From contig JBOEGN010000001.1 in the NCBI GenBank assembly GCA_050633445.1, positions 1 through 34,263 of the forward strand: 34,263 bases of DNA, written 5' to 3'. The notes under the pieces are model-generated. The model was not told where the DNA came from. It worked only from the letters and a program-made list of their open reading frames with translations, and ran no database searches. The position numbers and the translations under genes are program-made. Of the stretch, positions 1 through 8,051 are shown in pieces; the stretch's first letter is position 1, and each line of letters starts with the position of its first letter. This stretch comes from Thalassobius sp050633445. Lineage in GTDB: Bacteria; Pseudomonadota; Alphaproteobacteria; Rhodobacterales; Rhodobacteraceae.

Positions 1-103
1 GTTACTAACCCGTCCGCCGCTCACTCCGAAGAGTGCGCTCGACTTGCATGTGTTAGGCCTGCCGCCAGCGTTCGTTCTGAGCCAGGATCAAACTCTCAAG
101 TTG
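1..103 (-). rRNA. rrs: 16S ribosomal RNA, 5' end (partial)
   Basis: On the minus strand the sequence contains the universal 5' landmark of bacterial 16S rRNA, AGAGTTTGATCCTGGCTCAG, followed by the conserved AACGAACGCTGGCGGCAGGC and CACATGCAAGTCGA segments and the start of the V1 region. The first ~103 nt of the mature RNA are present and the rest lies beyond the left edge. The bases following the primer site are of alphaproteobacterial/Rhodobacteraceae type. Transcription runs leftwards out of the window, so a full rRNA operon should lie to the left. Confidence 0.95.
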
Positions 104-153
104 AAAAGCAATTGCTTGCTTATCCTTGACGTTCGAACCTCTGCACATACTGT

Positions 154-177
154 GTCCCAACCAGGCATGGCCGGGAC
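154..177 (-). other. rRNA leader hairpin near the 16S 5' end
   Basis: GTCCC (154-158) pairs with GGGAC (173-177), and CCA/TGG pairs form inside the arms. A second hairpin, GGTCC/GGACC with inner ACC/GGT, lies at 186-207. Such stems just upstream of 16S are commonly processing sites. This assignment comes from position and base pairing only. Confidence 0.4.
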
Positions 178-379
178 AAATTGACGGTCCAACCGGCTGG
201 TCGGACCTACTTTCTGTTTGTGACATCAGTACCAAAAGATACCGAAAGCCGACAAACAGTGAAGCTGACTATCCATCATCGCTTAGCTTCGAAAAGCCTC
301 GCTAGGTAGTTGATATATGTGCAGTCATTCATTCATCGAATGAACCAAACCGCCCACATATCTCTTCAGATATCATCAA

Positions 380-391
380 TGTCAAAGAGCG
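380..391 (-). promoter_or_regulatory. boxA-like rRNA antitermination element
   Basis: Read on the minus strand this is CGCTCTTTGACA, matching the conserved bacterial rRNA boxA core (GCTCTTTGACA) bound by NusB/NusE. It lies about 280 nt upstream of the 16S 5' end, a normal position for an rRNA leader. Confidence 0.75.
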
Positions 392-554
392 CGGAACCTA
401 GGTAAAACCCAAACTCCAGAGACAAAATCAACCGGCTGCGCTGAAACTTTCTAGCGCGACCCGCCTCATCTACCTCAATTTTTCCTACCGTCTGACCCCT
501 CGGAGCGTTGCTCCGTAGCGCCGTCTGGCGTCCCGTTGTGCGCCTCAGCGCCGC

Positions 555-587
555 NNNNNNNNNNNNNNNNNNNNNNNNNNNNNNNNN
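555..587. other. Run of 33 N (assembly gap)
   Basis: Thirty-three undetermined bases interrupt the rRNA upstream region. The true gap length may differ. The gap lies next to GC-rich inverted repeats and within the likely rRNA promoter region. rRNA flanks repeated elsewhere in a genome often give such gaps. Confidence 0.95.
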
Positions 588-759
588 TGCAAAAAACGTC
601 ATCTTTTTTCGTGTTTTTTGTCATTTTCCATGAAATACACATAAAAACAATGACTTAGAGATGTCATAAATTCAGCAAACTCGGCAGGACAGCACTTGGA
701 TCAGGGATTTTGGCCTGTTTTCCCTCCGAATCTGCGCCTTTCATGCAGACTCAGCAGCG
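588..759. promoter_or_regulatory. AT-rich region upstream of the rRNA operon
   Basis: This tract is clearly richer in A/T than the rest of the window, with several A or T runs, and lies between the terminator of the MORN gene and the N gap. An UP-element-like AT-rich tract upstream of an rRNA promoter would look like this on the minus strand. No exact -35/-10 pair can be named because of the gap, so the promoter role is inferred from location and composition. Confidence 0.35.
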
Positions 760-785
760 AAAAGGCCGGGAATCCCCGGCCTTTT
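760..785 (-). terminator. Rho-independent terminator after the MORN-repeat gene
   Basis: AAAGGCCGGG (761-770) and CCCGGCCTTT (775-784) form a perfect 10-bp stem with a 4-nt loop. On the minus strand it is followed by a short T run. It lies ~18 nt past the stop of the MORN-repeat gene and would separate the caspase/MEMO-CapA/MORN genes from the rRNA operon downstream. The element is nearly symmetrical and could act in both directions. Confidence 0.8.
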
Positions 786-802
786 GTTGAATCGCCTCTG
801 AA

Positions 803-2638
803 TCAGCAACTGGCCTCTGACTCGGGGGGTAATGTGCATGTCGCTGGCGTGGCTCCGCTTTCAAAACCCGGTTGGCGCGTGTGTAAGAAGAACAGCCGCA
901 CCGGCGCTGATTTGCGGATGCTGCCATCGGCAAAAGTGGCCTCCATCTGCATCAGGTGCATCGAGGAACGTTCCGAGAAAAACTTCAATCCGCTGATCAT
1001 GGAACTGATATTCGGATTGCCCCGGAACGGGATGTTGATCCGATAGCCCTGGCCATCATAGGGCAGGTCCACATCGACATATTGAGGAGCCTGGGTCGCA
1101 AAGGCTCCACCGGCACCACATTCCGCCAGACCACCCAGAACTTCGATAAAGGCCAGATTGATATTGCCGGCGAAGGTCTGAGTCTCGCGATGGGTCGTGC
1201 CAAAGGCATCGGTCCAGTCATAGGAGAGCTCGCCGATCATGTCGGTTTGTATACTTGCCCAGCCGGACAGAAGCCCATTCAGCTGGCCCATCTGCAACTC
1301 TGCTATGATCCGTCGACGGCAGCCTTCCAACATATCGGCCCCTGGGCAGGTAAAGCGTCGGGTCTCCAGCGCGGTGACATCTACCCCCGCTTCGATCAGA
1401 GCGTTACGCACATAAACGTCGATCCCGTCGTCAAAGCTCCCGATGGGGACTTCGAACCATTCGGTGTTGGGCGGCATGGTGTGGCGCTGATCCCACGGCA
1501 CGTTGTCCGGGTTGCGGAACCCCACGCGCGCCGTCGCATTCTGCACCTCTCCCCATCCATAGTTCAGGAAGTTGAACGACGGGCGGAAACCCACGCAGCC
1601 TAAATGCTCTTGGACAGCCAGAACCGGACGCAAATGAGGCAGGCTGTATTCCACGGCCAGATCCAGAGATTTCAGACGCACGCGGCTGCCATCATTGGTG
1701 TTCAGGCGAAACTGGGTATGCGCCCGGTTTTTCCGCCATTGGTCATCCCCCATCATCGCATAGGTAAAGGAGCCCTCGATCTTGCCCGCGCCATTCCAGG
1801 CGGCGCGCCAGATGTCGCTATTGGGAACGATCAGCACCTCGCCGTTCTGGACGATATGAGTATAGCCCACCTCTTGTGCACTGCCCAAACGCGGGTCAAC
1901 CAGCACCGACATATCGACCTTGCCAGCTGCGCCGCCCGATTGTGCAGGCAAAATACCGGCCAACCGATTGTCGGCAAAAACTACGGGGCGGGTCGAGGAA
2001 ACCTCGTCTCCCATCGCCATGACGACATCATAGGTCAGCCCACCTGGTTCCACGATTTCGCCCGCGCCATCACGTTTCCCGTTTTTGAACGTGCCGGTAT
2101 AGGTCCAGCCCGCCGCGGCCCGGTACACGCCTTCGCCATCTGGCTGGCCGTTAACAAAGGGGCCTTCATACCGATTGCCCAACGCATCCAGATGTTCGCC
2201 CTGCCCTTGCAGCTTGCCCGCCACCCAGGTGCCCGCATAGAAAGACCCATCGCGATAGCTCAGCCGACCTTGTCCGTGGAACCGGCCGTCTTTCAGCGTG
2301 CCCTCATATGAGTGATGCATTGTGCGCGGATCATAACTGGCCGCGCCGGGCACACGCCAAAACAGTCGGCCCTTCCCATGCGCCAAACCTTCGGGGGTCA
2401 CGCCGGGCCAGTTGCCTGCCGCGGGTTCCCAAGTGAATTCCAGCCCCATCTCGGGATGCGGATCAACGACACCGACCATGCGGCGCGCGACTTCGCGGCT
2501 GATCGGATCATAAATCACATGGAGTTTTTGCTGGATCTCGGGGGCCTGGCCTTGCCCCGCCATCACGCCAGATCCGGACACAGCAACCATCCCCGCCAGG
2601 ATCGCTCCGATCATCAAACCCTTTACCCTGTCGGTCAT
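803..2638 (-). CDS. Exported MORN-repeat protein
   Basis: A 611-residue protein with a signal-peptide-like N terminus (basic MTDRVK, then hydrophobic to about residue 28, with a likely cleavage site near VMAGQG). Residues ~105-200 contain about four to five MORN repeats (YEGTLKDGRFHGQGRL, YAGTWVAGKLQGQGE, YEGPFVNGQPDGEG, YTGTFKNGKRDGAG). MORN repeats are short beta-hairpins found in proteins acting at membranes or as scaffolds. The remaining ~400 residues are Cys-containing, probably beta-rich and unrecognised. The start is supported by AAAGGAA about 8 nt upstream. It lies 69 nt downstream of the MEMO/CapA fusion gene on the same strand and is the last gene before a terminator, so it probably belongs to the same transcript. 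The product should be periplasmic or outer-surface. Its function is unknown. Confidence 0.85.
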   Translation of the reverse strand: MTDRVKGLMIGAILAGMVAVSGSGVMAGQGQAPEIQQKLHVIYDPISREVARRMVGVVDPHPEMGLEFTWEPAAGNWPGVTPEGLAHGKGRLFWRVPGAASYDPRTMHHSYEGTLKDGRFHGQGRLSYRDGSFYAGTWVAGKLQGQGEHLDALGNRYEGPFVNGQPDGEGVYRAAAGWTYTGTFKNGKRDGAGEIVEPGGLTYDVVMAMGDEVSSTRPVVFADNRLAGILPAQSGGAAGKVDMSVLVDPRLGSAQEVGYTHIVQNGEVLIVPNSDIWRAAWNGAGKIEGSFTYAMMGDDQWRKNRAHTQFRLNTNDGSRVRLKSLDLAVEYSLPHLRPVLAVQEHLGCVGFRPSFNFLNYGWGEVQNATARVGFRNPDNVPWDQRHTMPPNTEWFEVPIGSFDDGIDVYVRNALIEAGVDVTALETRRFTCPGADMLEGCRRRIIAELQMGQLNGLLSGWASIQTDMIGELSYDWTDAFGTTHRETQTFAGNINLAFIEVLGGLAECGAGGAFATQAPQYVDVDLPYDGQGYRINIPFRGNPNISSMISGLKFFSERSSMHLMQMEATFADGSIRKSAPVRLFFLHTRQPGFESGATPATCTLPPESEASC

Positions 2639-2707
2639 GGCACCATTCCTTTCGCGGCTCGTTACCCGAAGGCTACAAGGCGAAAAGCGTTTCAGACAAG
2701 GGTTAAG

Positions 2708-4357
2708 TCAGTTCGACTGCGTCAGCTCGAACAAATGCGGCAGCGGCAACGACCGAACCGAGATCGTGCCCTGCGCGAAAACCCGTACCTCGGCCAGCCC
2801 ACCCGAGCTGTGAGGCGGCAGTTGATCGAACAGGAAATTTCCCAGCGAGTGCACAACCACAGTGTCGCCACCGCCCAGCACCCGCGCACCGTCGCCAACT
2901 GCGTGTGGATGCGCCCCGATGATGGCCGTGACGCCCCGGCGGCGCAGTTCCTCGGCGATCCAATCCTCGCGCGGCCCCGGAGCGGTCACATATTCACGCC
3001 CCCAATGCAGGAACGCCAGCACAGGTGTCTCGGCGTCCTCTAGCACGGCGCGATCCAGCAGATTGGGCGTCAGCCGATCCACCGGCGGCGTCACCCTGCC
3101 ATCAAGATCCGTCAGTCCAACCAGCGCGACGCCCATCATCTCAAGCACCTCGCCCTGTCCGAAATGCGCGATCCCCATTCGGTCCAACGCAAGGCGGGTT
3201 TCGGCCAGACCACTTTCACCGATATCGCGCGCATGATTGTTTGCCAGCGACACGGCGACCACATTCAGGCGATCAGCCCAATCAGCGACAATACCCGCAG
3301 GCATGGCCAGGACCATGTGATCCAGCCGCGACGGCAAATCCGGCAGCAGCACTCCTTCGAGGTTCAGAACCAAGGGCAAGCCGCGTGTCGCCTTTAGCGC
3401 GGCACGCGCGACCCGATCGGCAACCAACTCGTCACTCAGTAACGACGGCAGCACCCGCCCCAAAAACAGATCCCCGCCAATCACAAACCGTTGCGCCCCG
3501 AATAGCGGCGGCGCGTCGACACCATCGGGCACAAAAGCAGCAGTGACATAGCTGGTGGTCTCGGGGATAAATCGCTCGTACAGCTCTTGCATATTGGCGC
3601 TGGCCACGACGACTGGCTTGGCGCCTTGCTCGGCCATCAGGGTCATCGCGATATACATTGACCCGACCGAGTCCACATGATCCGGCTGCACAAACCGCGC
3701 TGCGGCCTCGGCATCGCCAGCGGCCAGAACGTTCAGGACTTGCTGATCCCGCAGTCGGGCCTGATGCAGCGGCAAGTAATGCGAGAAATCGGTGACCTGT
3801 AGCACCACGGTTCCAGGCTGCATCAACGGGCGTAGGCGATCGACCATCTGATCCCATTCGCCCCGATCCGAGCTGATCGACACCGCCACCGGCACAATCG
3901 GCACCCCCGGCATCAACCGCGCCAAAAAAGGGAGCGCCGCGCGGATGCCGTGATCGTTCTGAAACAGACAGCTTTCGCTTACAGGTCCGCCGATCAATCC
4001 CGCCACAGCCCGCGCGTCCGTCGGAACCGGGCCAAAGATCGTATCAAACCCGCGCGTCGTTACCGCAAATGGACTGTCTGCCTGATAGAAATGATCTGGG
4101 AAAAGCACCACGGCGCGCTTTACCACCTTGCCCGAGGTCATGCGGATCGCGCCCGCCAACAGCTCGGGCATTTCCAGATGATGAGGCAAGATCGCACCAC
4201 GAATTCCCGGCACCGGGGCCACATCCTCAGCCTTTTCCAGCCCCGCCTCAAACCAATCGGGCCGGGTGTAGAATGGCGTGTAATCCGCAGCCGGGCACTC
4301 TGCCTGCGCCAGCCCCGCACACAGAACCCATAGTATAATGTATAAGGGTCCCCTCAC
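2708..4357 (-). CDS. Exported MEMO-like / CapA-like metallophosphatase fusion protein
   Basis: A 549-residue protein that begins with a Sec signal peptide (cleavage likely after AQA, residue 19). Residues ~45-280 resemble the MEMO/AMMECR1-associated fold: ILPHH (57-60), FPDHF (86-90), NDHGIRAALPFL (134-144) and VTDFSHY (188-194) match the family blocks that carry its metal-site histidines and Asp/Ser. Residues ~290-525 resemble CapA/PgsA-type poly-gamma-glutamate proteins of the metallophosphatase superfamily: GGDLFLGR (294-301), NLEG (332-335), ANNHARD (372-378), HWGREY (451-456), GAHPH (481-485) and SLGNFLFD (504-511). The start codon overlaps the stop of the upstream caspase gene as ATGA, indicating translational coupling. 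Both halves keep metal-binding motifs, so two metal-dependent activities in the periplasm are plausible. The substrate is unknown. I do not recall this fusion as a characterised protein. Confidence 0.82.
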   Translation of the reverse strand: MRGPLYIILWVLCAGLAQAECPAADYTPFYTRPDWFEAGLEKAEDVAPVPGIRGAILPHHLEMPELLAGAIRMTSGKVVKRAVVLFPDHFYQADSPFAVTTRGFDTIFGPVPTDARAVAGLIGGPVSESCLFQNDHGIRAALPFLARLMPGVPIVPVAVSISSDRGEWDQMVDRLRPLMQPGTVVLQVTDFSHYLPLHQARLRDQQVLNVLAAGDAEAAARFVQPDHVDSVGSMYIAMTLMAEQGAKPVVVASANMQELYERFIPETTSYVTAAFVPDGVDAPPLFGAQRFVIGGDLFLGRVLPSLLSDELVADRVARAALKATRGLPLVLNLEGVLLPDLPSRLDHMVLAMPAGIVADWADRLNVVAVSLANNHARDIGESGLAETRLALDRMGIAHFGQGEVLEMMGVALVGLTDLDGRVTPPVDRLTPNLLDRAVLEDAETPVLAFLHWGREYVTAPGPREDWIAEELRRRGVTAIIGAHPHAVGDGARVLGGGDTVVVHSLGNFLFDQLPPHSSGGLAEVRVFAQGTISVRSLPLPHLFELTQSN

Positions 4358-7320
4358 CTTGCCCCCTGCGCCAACAGGAAATTCGCGGTTTGCGAGATGT
4401 GATAGAACGGCTCTTGCTGCTTTTTGCTCAGCCGGACCACCTCGTGATAAACATAGTCGGCCAGCCCCAGCAGACGCACGCCATCGCCGGTTTTGTCTGC
4501 CCCGCCACGCATCCCCTGCAACATCGCATAGGTGAAAATCCCGTGACCCAGATCCGCGCGTTCGCCCGCCGTGTTGTTCGCCGCCGTCGCCGAGAACACG
4601 ACAACCCGTGCATCGGCGGCCTCTTTCTCTAGCTTGGCGTTAAAGGCATTGGCCGCATGGCACGTATCCAGAACCAGAATTCGACGCCCCTGAGCAAAGG
4701 ATATTTCTTCCTGAATGACGCTCCAATCCACCAACGAGGACGTCCGCCACCGATCTCCGCGTTTCTGCGCATTGGTGGGCAGCAGGAAATACTGTTCCTC
4801 AAGGTTCATGCCATGGCCCGCAACGAAAATGACCGTGGTATCCTCGGGGCCGGGCCGCGCCAGGAAATCAATCAGTTCGGCGCTGATGGCGCGGGCTTCG
4901 GGCTCCAGCACATCCACCGGGTCCATATGCAAGGACAGCGCCGCCTGCCGAGGGGCGTCCTGTTCCAGCACCTCATTGTTCACCATCACTAGCGTCTCCA
5001 TCCCGGTATAAAGCGGCGCAGTGCGTTCACGCAGCACATTCAGGAACTCCAGCGCGTCGGCCACCGGATAGCGCAGATCGCAGGGCTTGCCCCCACAGGC
5101 ATCGGGCAGCTTGGGATAGTTGTTGATCCCCACAACAGCGACATACAGTTTACCACGCTTCTCGATCTGCTTCTTGCGTTTGAACAAGGCAACGGCGCTG
5201 CGTTCCGTGACATAGCCGAAATCGTTCTGCCCACTGACGGTGATGTGGTTTTCACCGTCCTCCAGCGGAACATGATACAGCAGCTTCTCTGCGCTGCCGC
5301 CCGCGCGCACCGGATGTACGCGGCGATCATTCACCAGAACAGAGTAGCCCCAGCCTTCAACCTCCTCCAACGAACTGCCCGACACCTCGATCACCGCAAA
5401 ACCGTCGGGCGCTAAAAGCTCGCTTGCCACGCGCAGATCAAACTCGGGCGGTTCACGGGTCAGCAATTCATCCAGTTCGTTGTCCCGTCCGCGCAAATCC
5501 AGCGCCGCCTGTTTGGCCGAGCCCGTCAGGATCGCACGCCGCACAATCTCGGGGCTGTGCAAATGCTGTCGCAACTGTCGCGCGCGGACATAGCGCCCCT
5601 CGCGATCCTGTCCCTGATTGATATGCCAGCCCACCAGCCGGTCGCCATTGGGCGAGGAATGGAAATATCCCTGCGGCGTCCAGATGATCCAATCCTCGCC
5701 GGCAAAAAACATCGACACGATGAGTTCGCGCGTGTCCAGGTTCCACAGCTTCAGCGTCTGGTCCCGGCTGCCGCTGAGCACGCGGTTCGCACGTGGCGCC
5801 ACGGCCAGCGCGTGGATGTCGCTGGTGTGGCCGGTGAATTCTCCGGTGCCCGTCCCCGTCAGATCATGCGCCAGAAGGATGCCGTTTCCGCCACCCAGAA
5901 TAATCTCGTCACGACCAGACACAAAGCTATAGGCGCTGTGATAATATCCGTCCTCGGGGCCTTTCACGATCGCCACGTCGCCCAGTTGCAACCGCGAGCC
6001 TTCGAACCCGCTGCCTGGTTCGCTGGTCACCGTGATCTGTGTGCCCGCTAGGTCCGTCAACGCTCGGCTGATGCGCGACGTCCCCCGCGGCACAGGTTTT
6101 TCAAAGCTACGATCAGCGGTCGGCAGTTCCATTTCATGCGCCAATGGCCCCATGATTGCGGGGCAAATCGCCAATTCGGGGCACGGATCGTCCGCCCCCC
6201 ATGCGATACGGTCCGCATTGGGGCTGATCCCAACCGAGGCCACCGGCGTGCCGATCCCGCCCATCCGCGCCACCGTCGAGCCGCTTTCGACCCGCCACAG
6301 ATGCAACGCATGCAGCCGTCCTCCTGCGGTCAAAACCTGATCGCCTCCGGGCATCAGGGCCGAGGCATGGATTCCGACCTCTTGTACATCATAGTGGCCG
6401 GTCTGCTGGCCAGCCGAGACTGACCACACTTCGGTCCCATATTTGTCGGCACAGCGATAGCCACAGCTAAGCGTCAGCACGTCGCCAGCCAACGTCATCG
6501 CATCCACGCGAAATGGCCGTTGTGGCAGCCGGTGCAGAACCGCGCCCGTCCAAGCATCGCGCACCGTGACCCACCCTTGATCATCGGCCAGCGCAAAACG
6601 CGTGCCATCCGGGCTGACGGCAACAGCGATCAGCGGAAAGTCCCACAAAGCCTCGTCATCCGGGGCCGTCACCGGCTGGCCGCTGTCCAGATCCCACATC
6701 CGCAGGCCATAGTCATATGTTGCCACGATCAGACGCGCGCCCCCGGCGGCAAAGGCCACCTCGGACACGCGCCAGGCCTGGGTATCCAGCACTGGCTGCG
6801 CCACCGGCTTGTCCGAAAACGGAGCCCGCCAGCGCCAAACCTGCCCGCCCTGTCCCGAGGCTGCCAGCTCGTCGCGCACCGGATCATAGGCCAGCGCCTC
6901 GACCATATATTGGTGCCCTTTCAGAACGTGACTGATCGCCCCGCTCCTTAGATCAAAAATGCGGATGTCACCGAAGGGGCCGTCGGTATCCAGATGCGCG
7001 CTGAAATAGCCCCCCACCCCGACCTTCTGGCCATCGGGTGACAGGGCAACGGCGTTCACCAGACCTTCGTTTCCGGGGCCGATCTGACCACGCAAAATGC
7101 TGGTGCTTTCGCCCGTCTGCCAATTCCAGACGCGGACGGCTTTGTCATCCCCGGCGCTTACGATCACCTGACCGTCCGCGCTGACATCCACATCACGAAT
7201 GGTCGCGCGATGCCCGCCAGTGTCCAGATCCAAGAAATATGACGGCACCTGCGCAGACACGGGCGAAACCAGCCCGAGCACAGCGAAAAACGCTGACGCT
7301 ATTGTCGTGCAAATCCTCAT
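4354..7320 (-). CDS. Exported WD40-repeat caspase-family protease (peptidase C14)
   Basis: The chosen start at 7320 gives a 988-residue protein beginning with a clear signal peptide (MRICTTIASAFFAVLGLVSPVSA). The reading frame is open further upstream, but that extension has no export signal and overlaps the opposite-strand DUF4202 gene. Residues ~35-590 form WD40-type beta-propeller blades (VRVWNWQTGE, LRMWDLDSGQ, LKLWNLDTRE, with SPDG turns). A linker, IIWTPQGYFHSSPNGDRLVGW, is typical of bacterial WD40-caspases. Residues ~722-985 are a caspase-like domain with the catalytic dyad visible: His836 in VAGHGM and Cys887 in LVLDTCHAA. Bacterial homologues often cleave after Arg, but specificity cannot be read here. 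It is the first gene of a three-gene set, and its stop overlaps the start of the MEMO/CapA gene. The intact dyad and export signal suggest an active periplasmic protease. Its target and trigger are unknown. Confidence 0.88.
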   Translation of the reverse strand: MRICTTIASAFFAVLGLVSPVSAQVPSYFLDLDTGGHRATIRDVDVSADGQVIVSAGDDKAVRVWNWQTGESTSILRGQIGPGNEGLVNAVALSPDGQKVGVGGYFSAHLDTDGPFGDIRIFDLRSGAISHVLKGHQYMVEALAYDPVRDELAASGQGGQVWRWRAPFSDKPVAQPVLDTQAWRVSEVAFAAGGARLIVATYDYGLRMWDLDSGQPVTAPDDEALWDFPLIAVAVSPDGTRFALADDQGWVTVRDAWTGAVLHRLPQRPFRVDAMTLAGDVLTLSCGYRCADKYGTEVWSVSAGQQTGHYDVQEVGIHASALMPGGDQVLTAGGRLHALHLWRVESGSTVARMGGIGTPVASVGISPNADRIAWGADDPCPELAICPAIMGPLAHEMELPTADRSFEKPVPRGTSRISRALTDLAGTQITVTSEPGSGFEGSRLQLGDVAIVKGPEDGYYHSAYSFVSGRDEIILGGGNGILLAHDLTGTGTGEFTGHTSDIHALAVAPRANRVLSGSRDQTLKLWNLDTRELIVSMFFAGEDWIIWTPQGYFHSSPNGDRLVGWHINQGQDREGRYVRARQLRQHLHSPEIVRRAILTGSAKQAALDLRGRDNELDELLTREPPEFDLRVASELLAPDGFAVIEVSGSSLEEVEGWGYSVLVNDRRVHPVRAGGSAEKLLYHVPLEDGENHITVSGQNDFGYVTERSAVALFKRKKQIEKRGKLYVAVVGINNYPKLPDACGGKPCDLRYPVADALEFLNVLRERTAPLYTGMETLVMVNNEVLEQDAPRQAALSLHMDPVDVLEPEARAISAELIDFLARPGPEDTTVIFVAGHGMNLEEQYFLLPTNAQKRGDRWRTSSLVDWSVIQEEISFAQGRRILVLDTCHAANAFNAKLEKEAADARVVVFSATAANNTAGERADLGHGIFTYAMLQGMRGGADKTGDGVRLLGLADYVYHEVVRLSKKQQEPFYHISQTANFLLAQGAR

Positions 7321-7487
7321 GGTACTTACAAAACCTCGCAAGCCCCCACTGGCGCAGGGTAAGTCCTTCTTTCTTGATTGGTAACTCACATTCCGCGCCG
7401 GACGAAACACATTCTCGGGACATCTGTCTTTCCACGCCTTCGTGGCGCGGTATAGTAAGGCCAGACCCTGATCCAGAAAGGCCTCAG
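7321..7487. promoter_or_regulatory. Divergent promoter region between caspase gene and DUF4202 gene
   Basis: This 167-nt intergenic region must carry promoters for the leftward caspase cluster and the rightward DUF4202 gene. It is partly AT-rich on the caspase side, around 7365-7395. No exact promoter hexamers or operator could be assigned with confidence. Confidence 0.4.
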
Positions 7488-8051
7488 ATGACCGATCGCC
7501 TCGCCAATGTTCTGACCGCAATTGACGCTGCGAATGCAGCCGATCCGACACAAGAAGACGGCCGCCCCGCCGCCCAGCTGTACGGAGAGCGGATGACATC
7601 TGAATTGGAACGCCTGTTCCCCGAAGCATCCGAGGTTTTGCAGATCGCGGCCCGTGGGCAGCATGTTGAACGCTGGTTGCTGCCACGCAAGGATTTCCCC
7701 GAAGGGCGGACGGGCTATCTGGATTGGCGCAAAGAACAGGGGCGCCGTCATGGTGAACGGCTGGGCGGTATGATGTCCGATGCCAGGTATACCGCCGACG
7801 ATCAGGCCCGCGTTGGCGTCATGCTGCGCAAGGAAAACATCAAACGCGATCCCGAGGTACAGGCGCTGGAGGACGTGATCTGTTTCACCTTCCTCAAGTG
7901 GTATTTCCAGCCCTTCGCGGGCACACAAACCCCTGAAGCGCTGGAAAAAATCGTTGCGCGAACCGCGCGAAAAATGTCTGCCGCAGGCCGCGCGCGAGTG
8001 CTGGAGGAGTTCGACCTGCCAGCCCCCTTTGACGCGGCCTTTGGTGCCTGA
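7488..8051 (+). CDS. DUF4202 family protein
   Basis: A 187-residue soluble protein starting MTDRLANVLTAIDAANAADP, which I recognise as the DUF4202 family, widespread in proteobacteria and without an established function. The start at 7488 is supported by GAAAGG 7 nt upstream. An open extension further upstream lacks support. Charged and helix-rich, it contains conserved-looking YLDWRKEQGRRHGERLG and VICFTFLKWYF segments and no membrane segment. It is transcribed alone. Its TGA stop abuts the stop of znuA, which is encoded on the other strand, with no intervening base. Confidence 0.8.
   Translation: MTDRLANVLTAIDAANAADPTQEDGRPAAQLYGERMTSELERLFPEASEVLQIAARGQHVERWLLPRKDFPEGRTGYLDWRKEQGRRHGERLGGMMSDARYTADDQARVGVMLRKENIKRDPEVQALEDVICFTFLKWYFQPFAGTQTPEALEKIVARTARKMSAAGRARVLEEFDLPAPFDAAFGA

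Larger units (their letters stand above)
104..554 (-). promoter_or_regulatory. rRNA operon leader region
   Basis: This stretch upstream of the 16S 5' end has no believable protein gene. On the minus strand it holds a boxA-like element (380-391), two hairpins close to the mature 16S end (154-177 and 186-207) and, further upstream, the short inverted repeat CGGAGC-gtt-GCTCCG (501-515). These are normal components of an rRNA leader: antitermination signal and RNase III/processing stems. No -35/-10 pair is convincing here. The core promoter may lie partly in the run of N (555-587) or in the AT-rich tract at 588-680. Confidence 0.7.

Noticed and set aside
555..587. Run of N considered as a masked repeat
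   Set aside because: Nothing in the flanks shows a repeat. It is best treated as an assembly gap.
956..3043. Three end-to-end plus-strand open frames opposite the MORN and MEMO/CapA genes
   Set aside because: They are antisense shadows in the complementary frame of long genes. No motif or signal peptide is visible, and the minus-strand genes have clear domains and ribosome-binding sites.
7321..7686. 122-codon N-terminal extension of the caspase gene
   Set aside because: It overlaps the 5' part of the DUF4202 gene, has no signal peptide or family similarity, and would bury the good signal peptide that starts at 7320.
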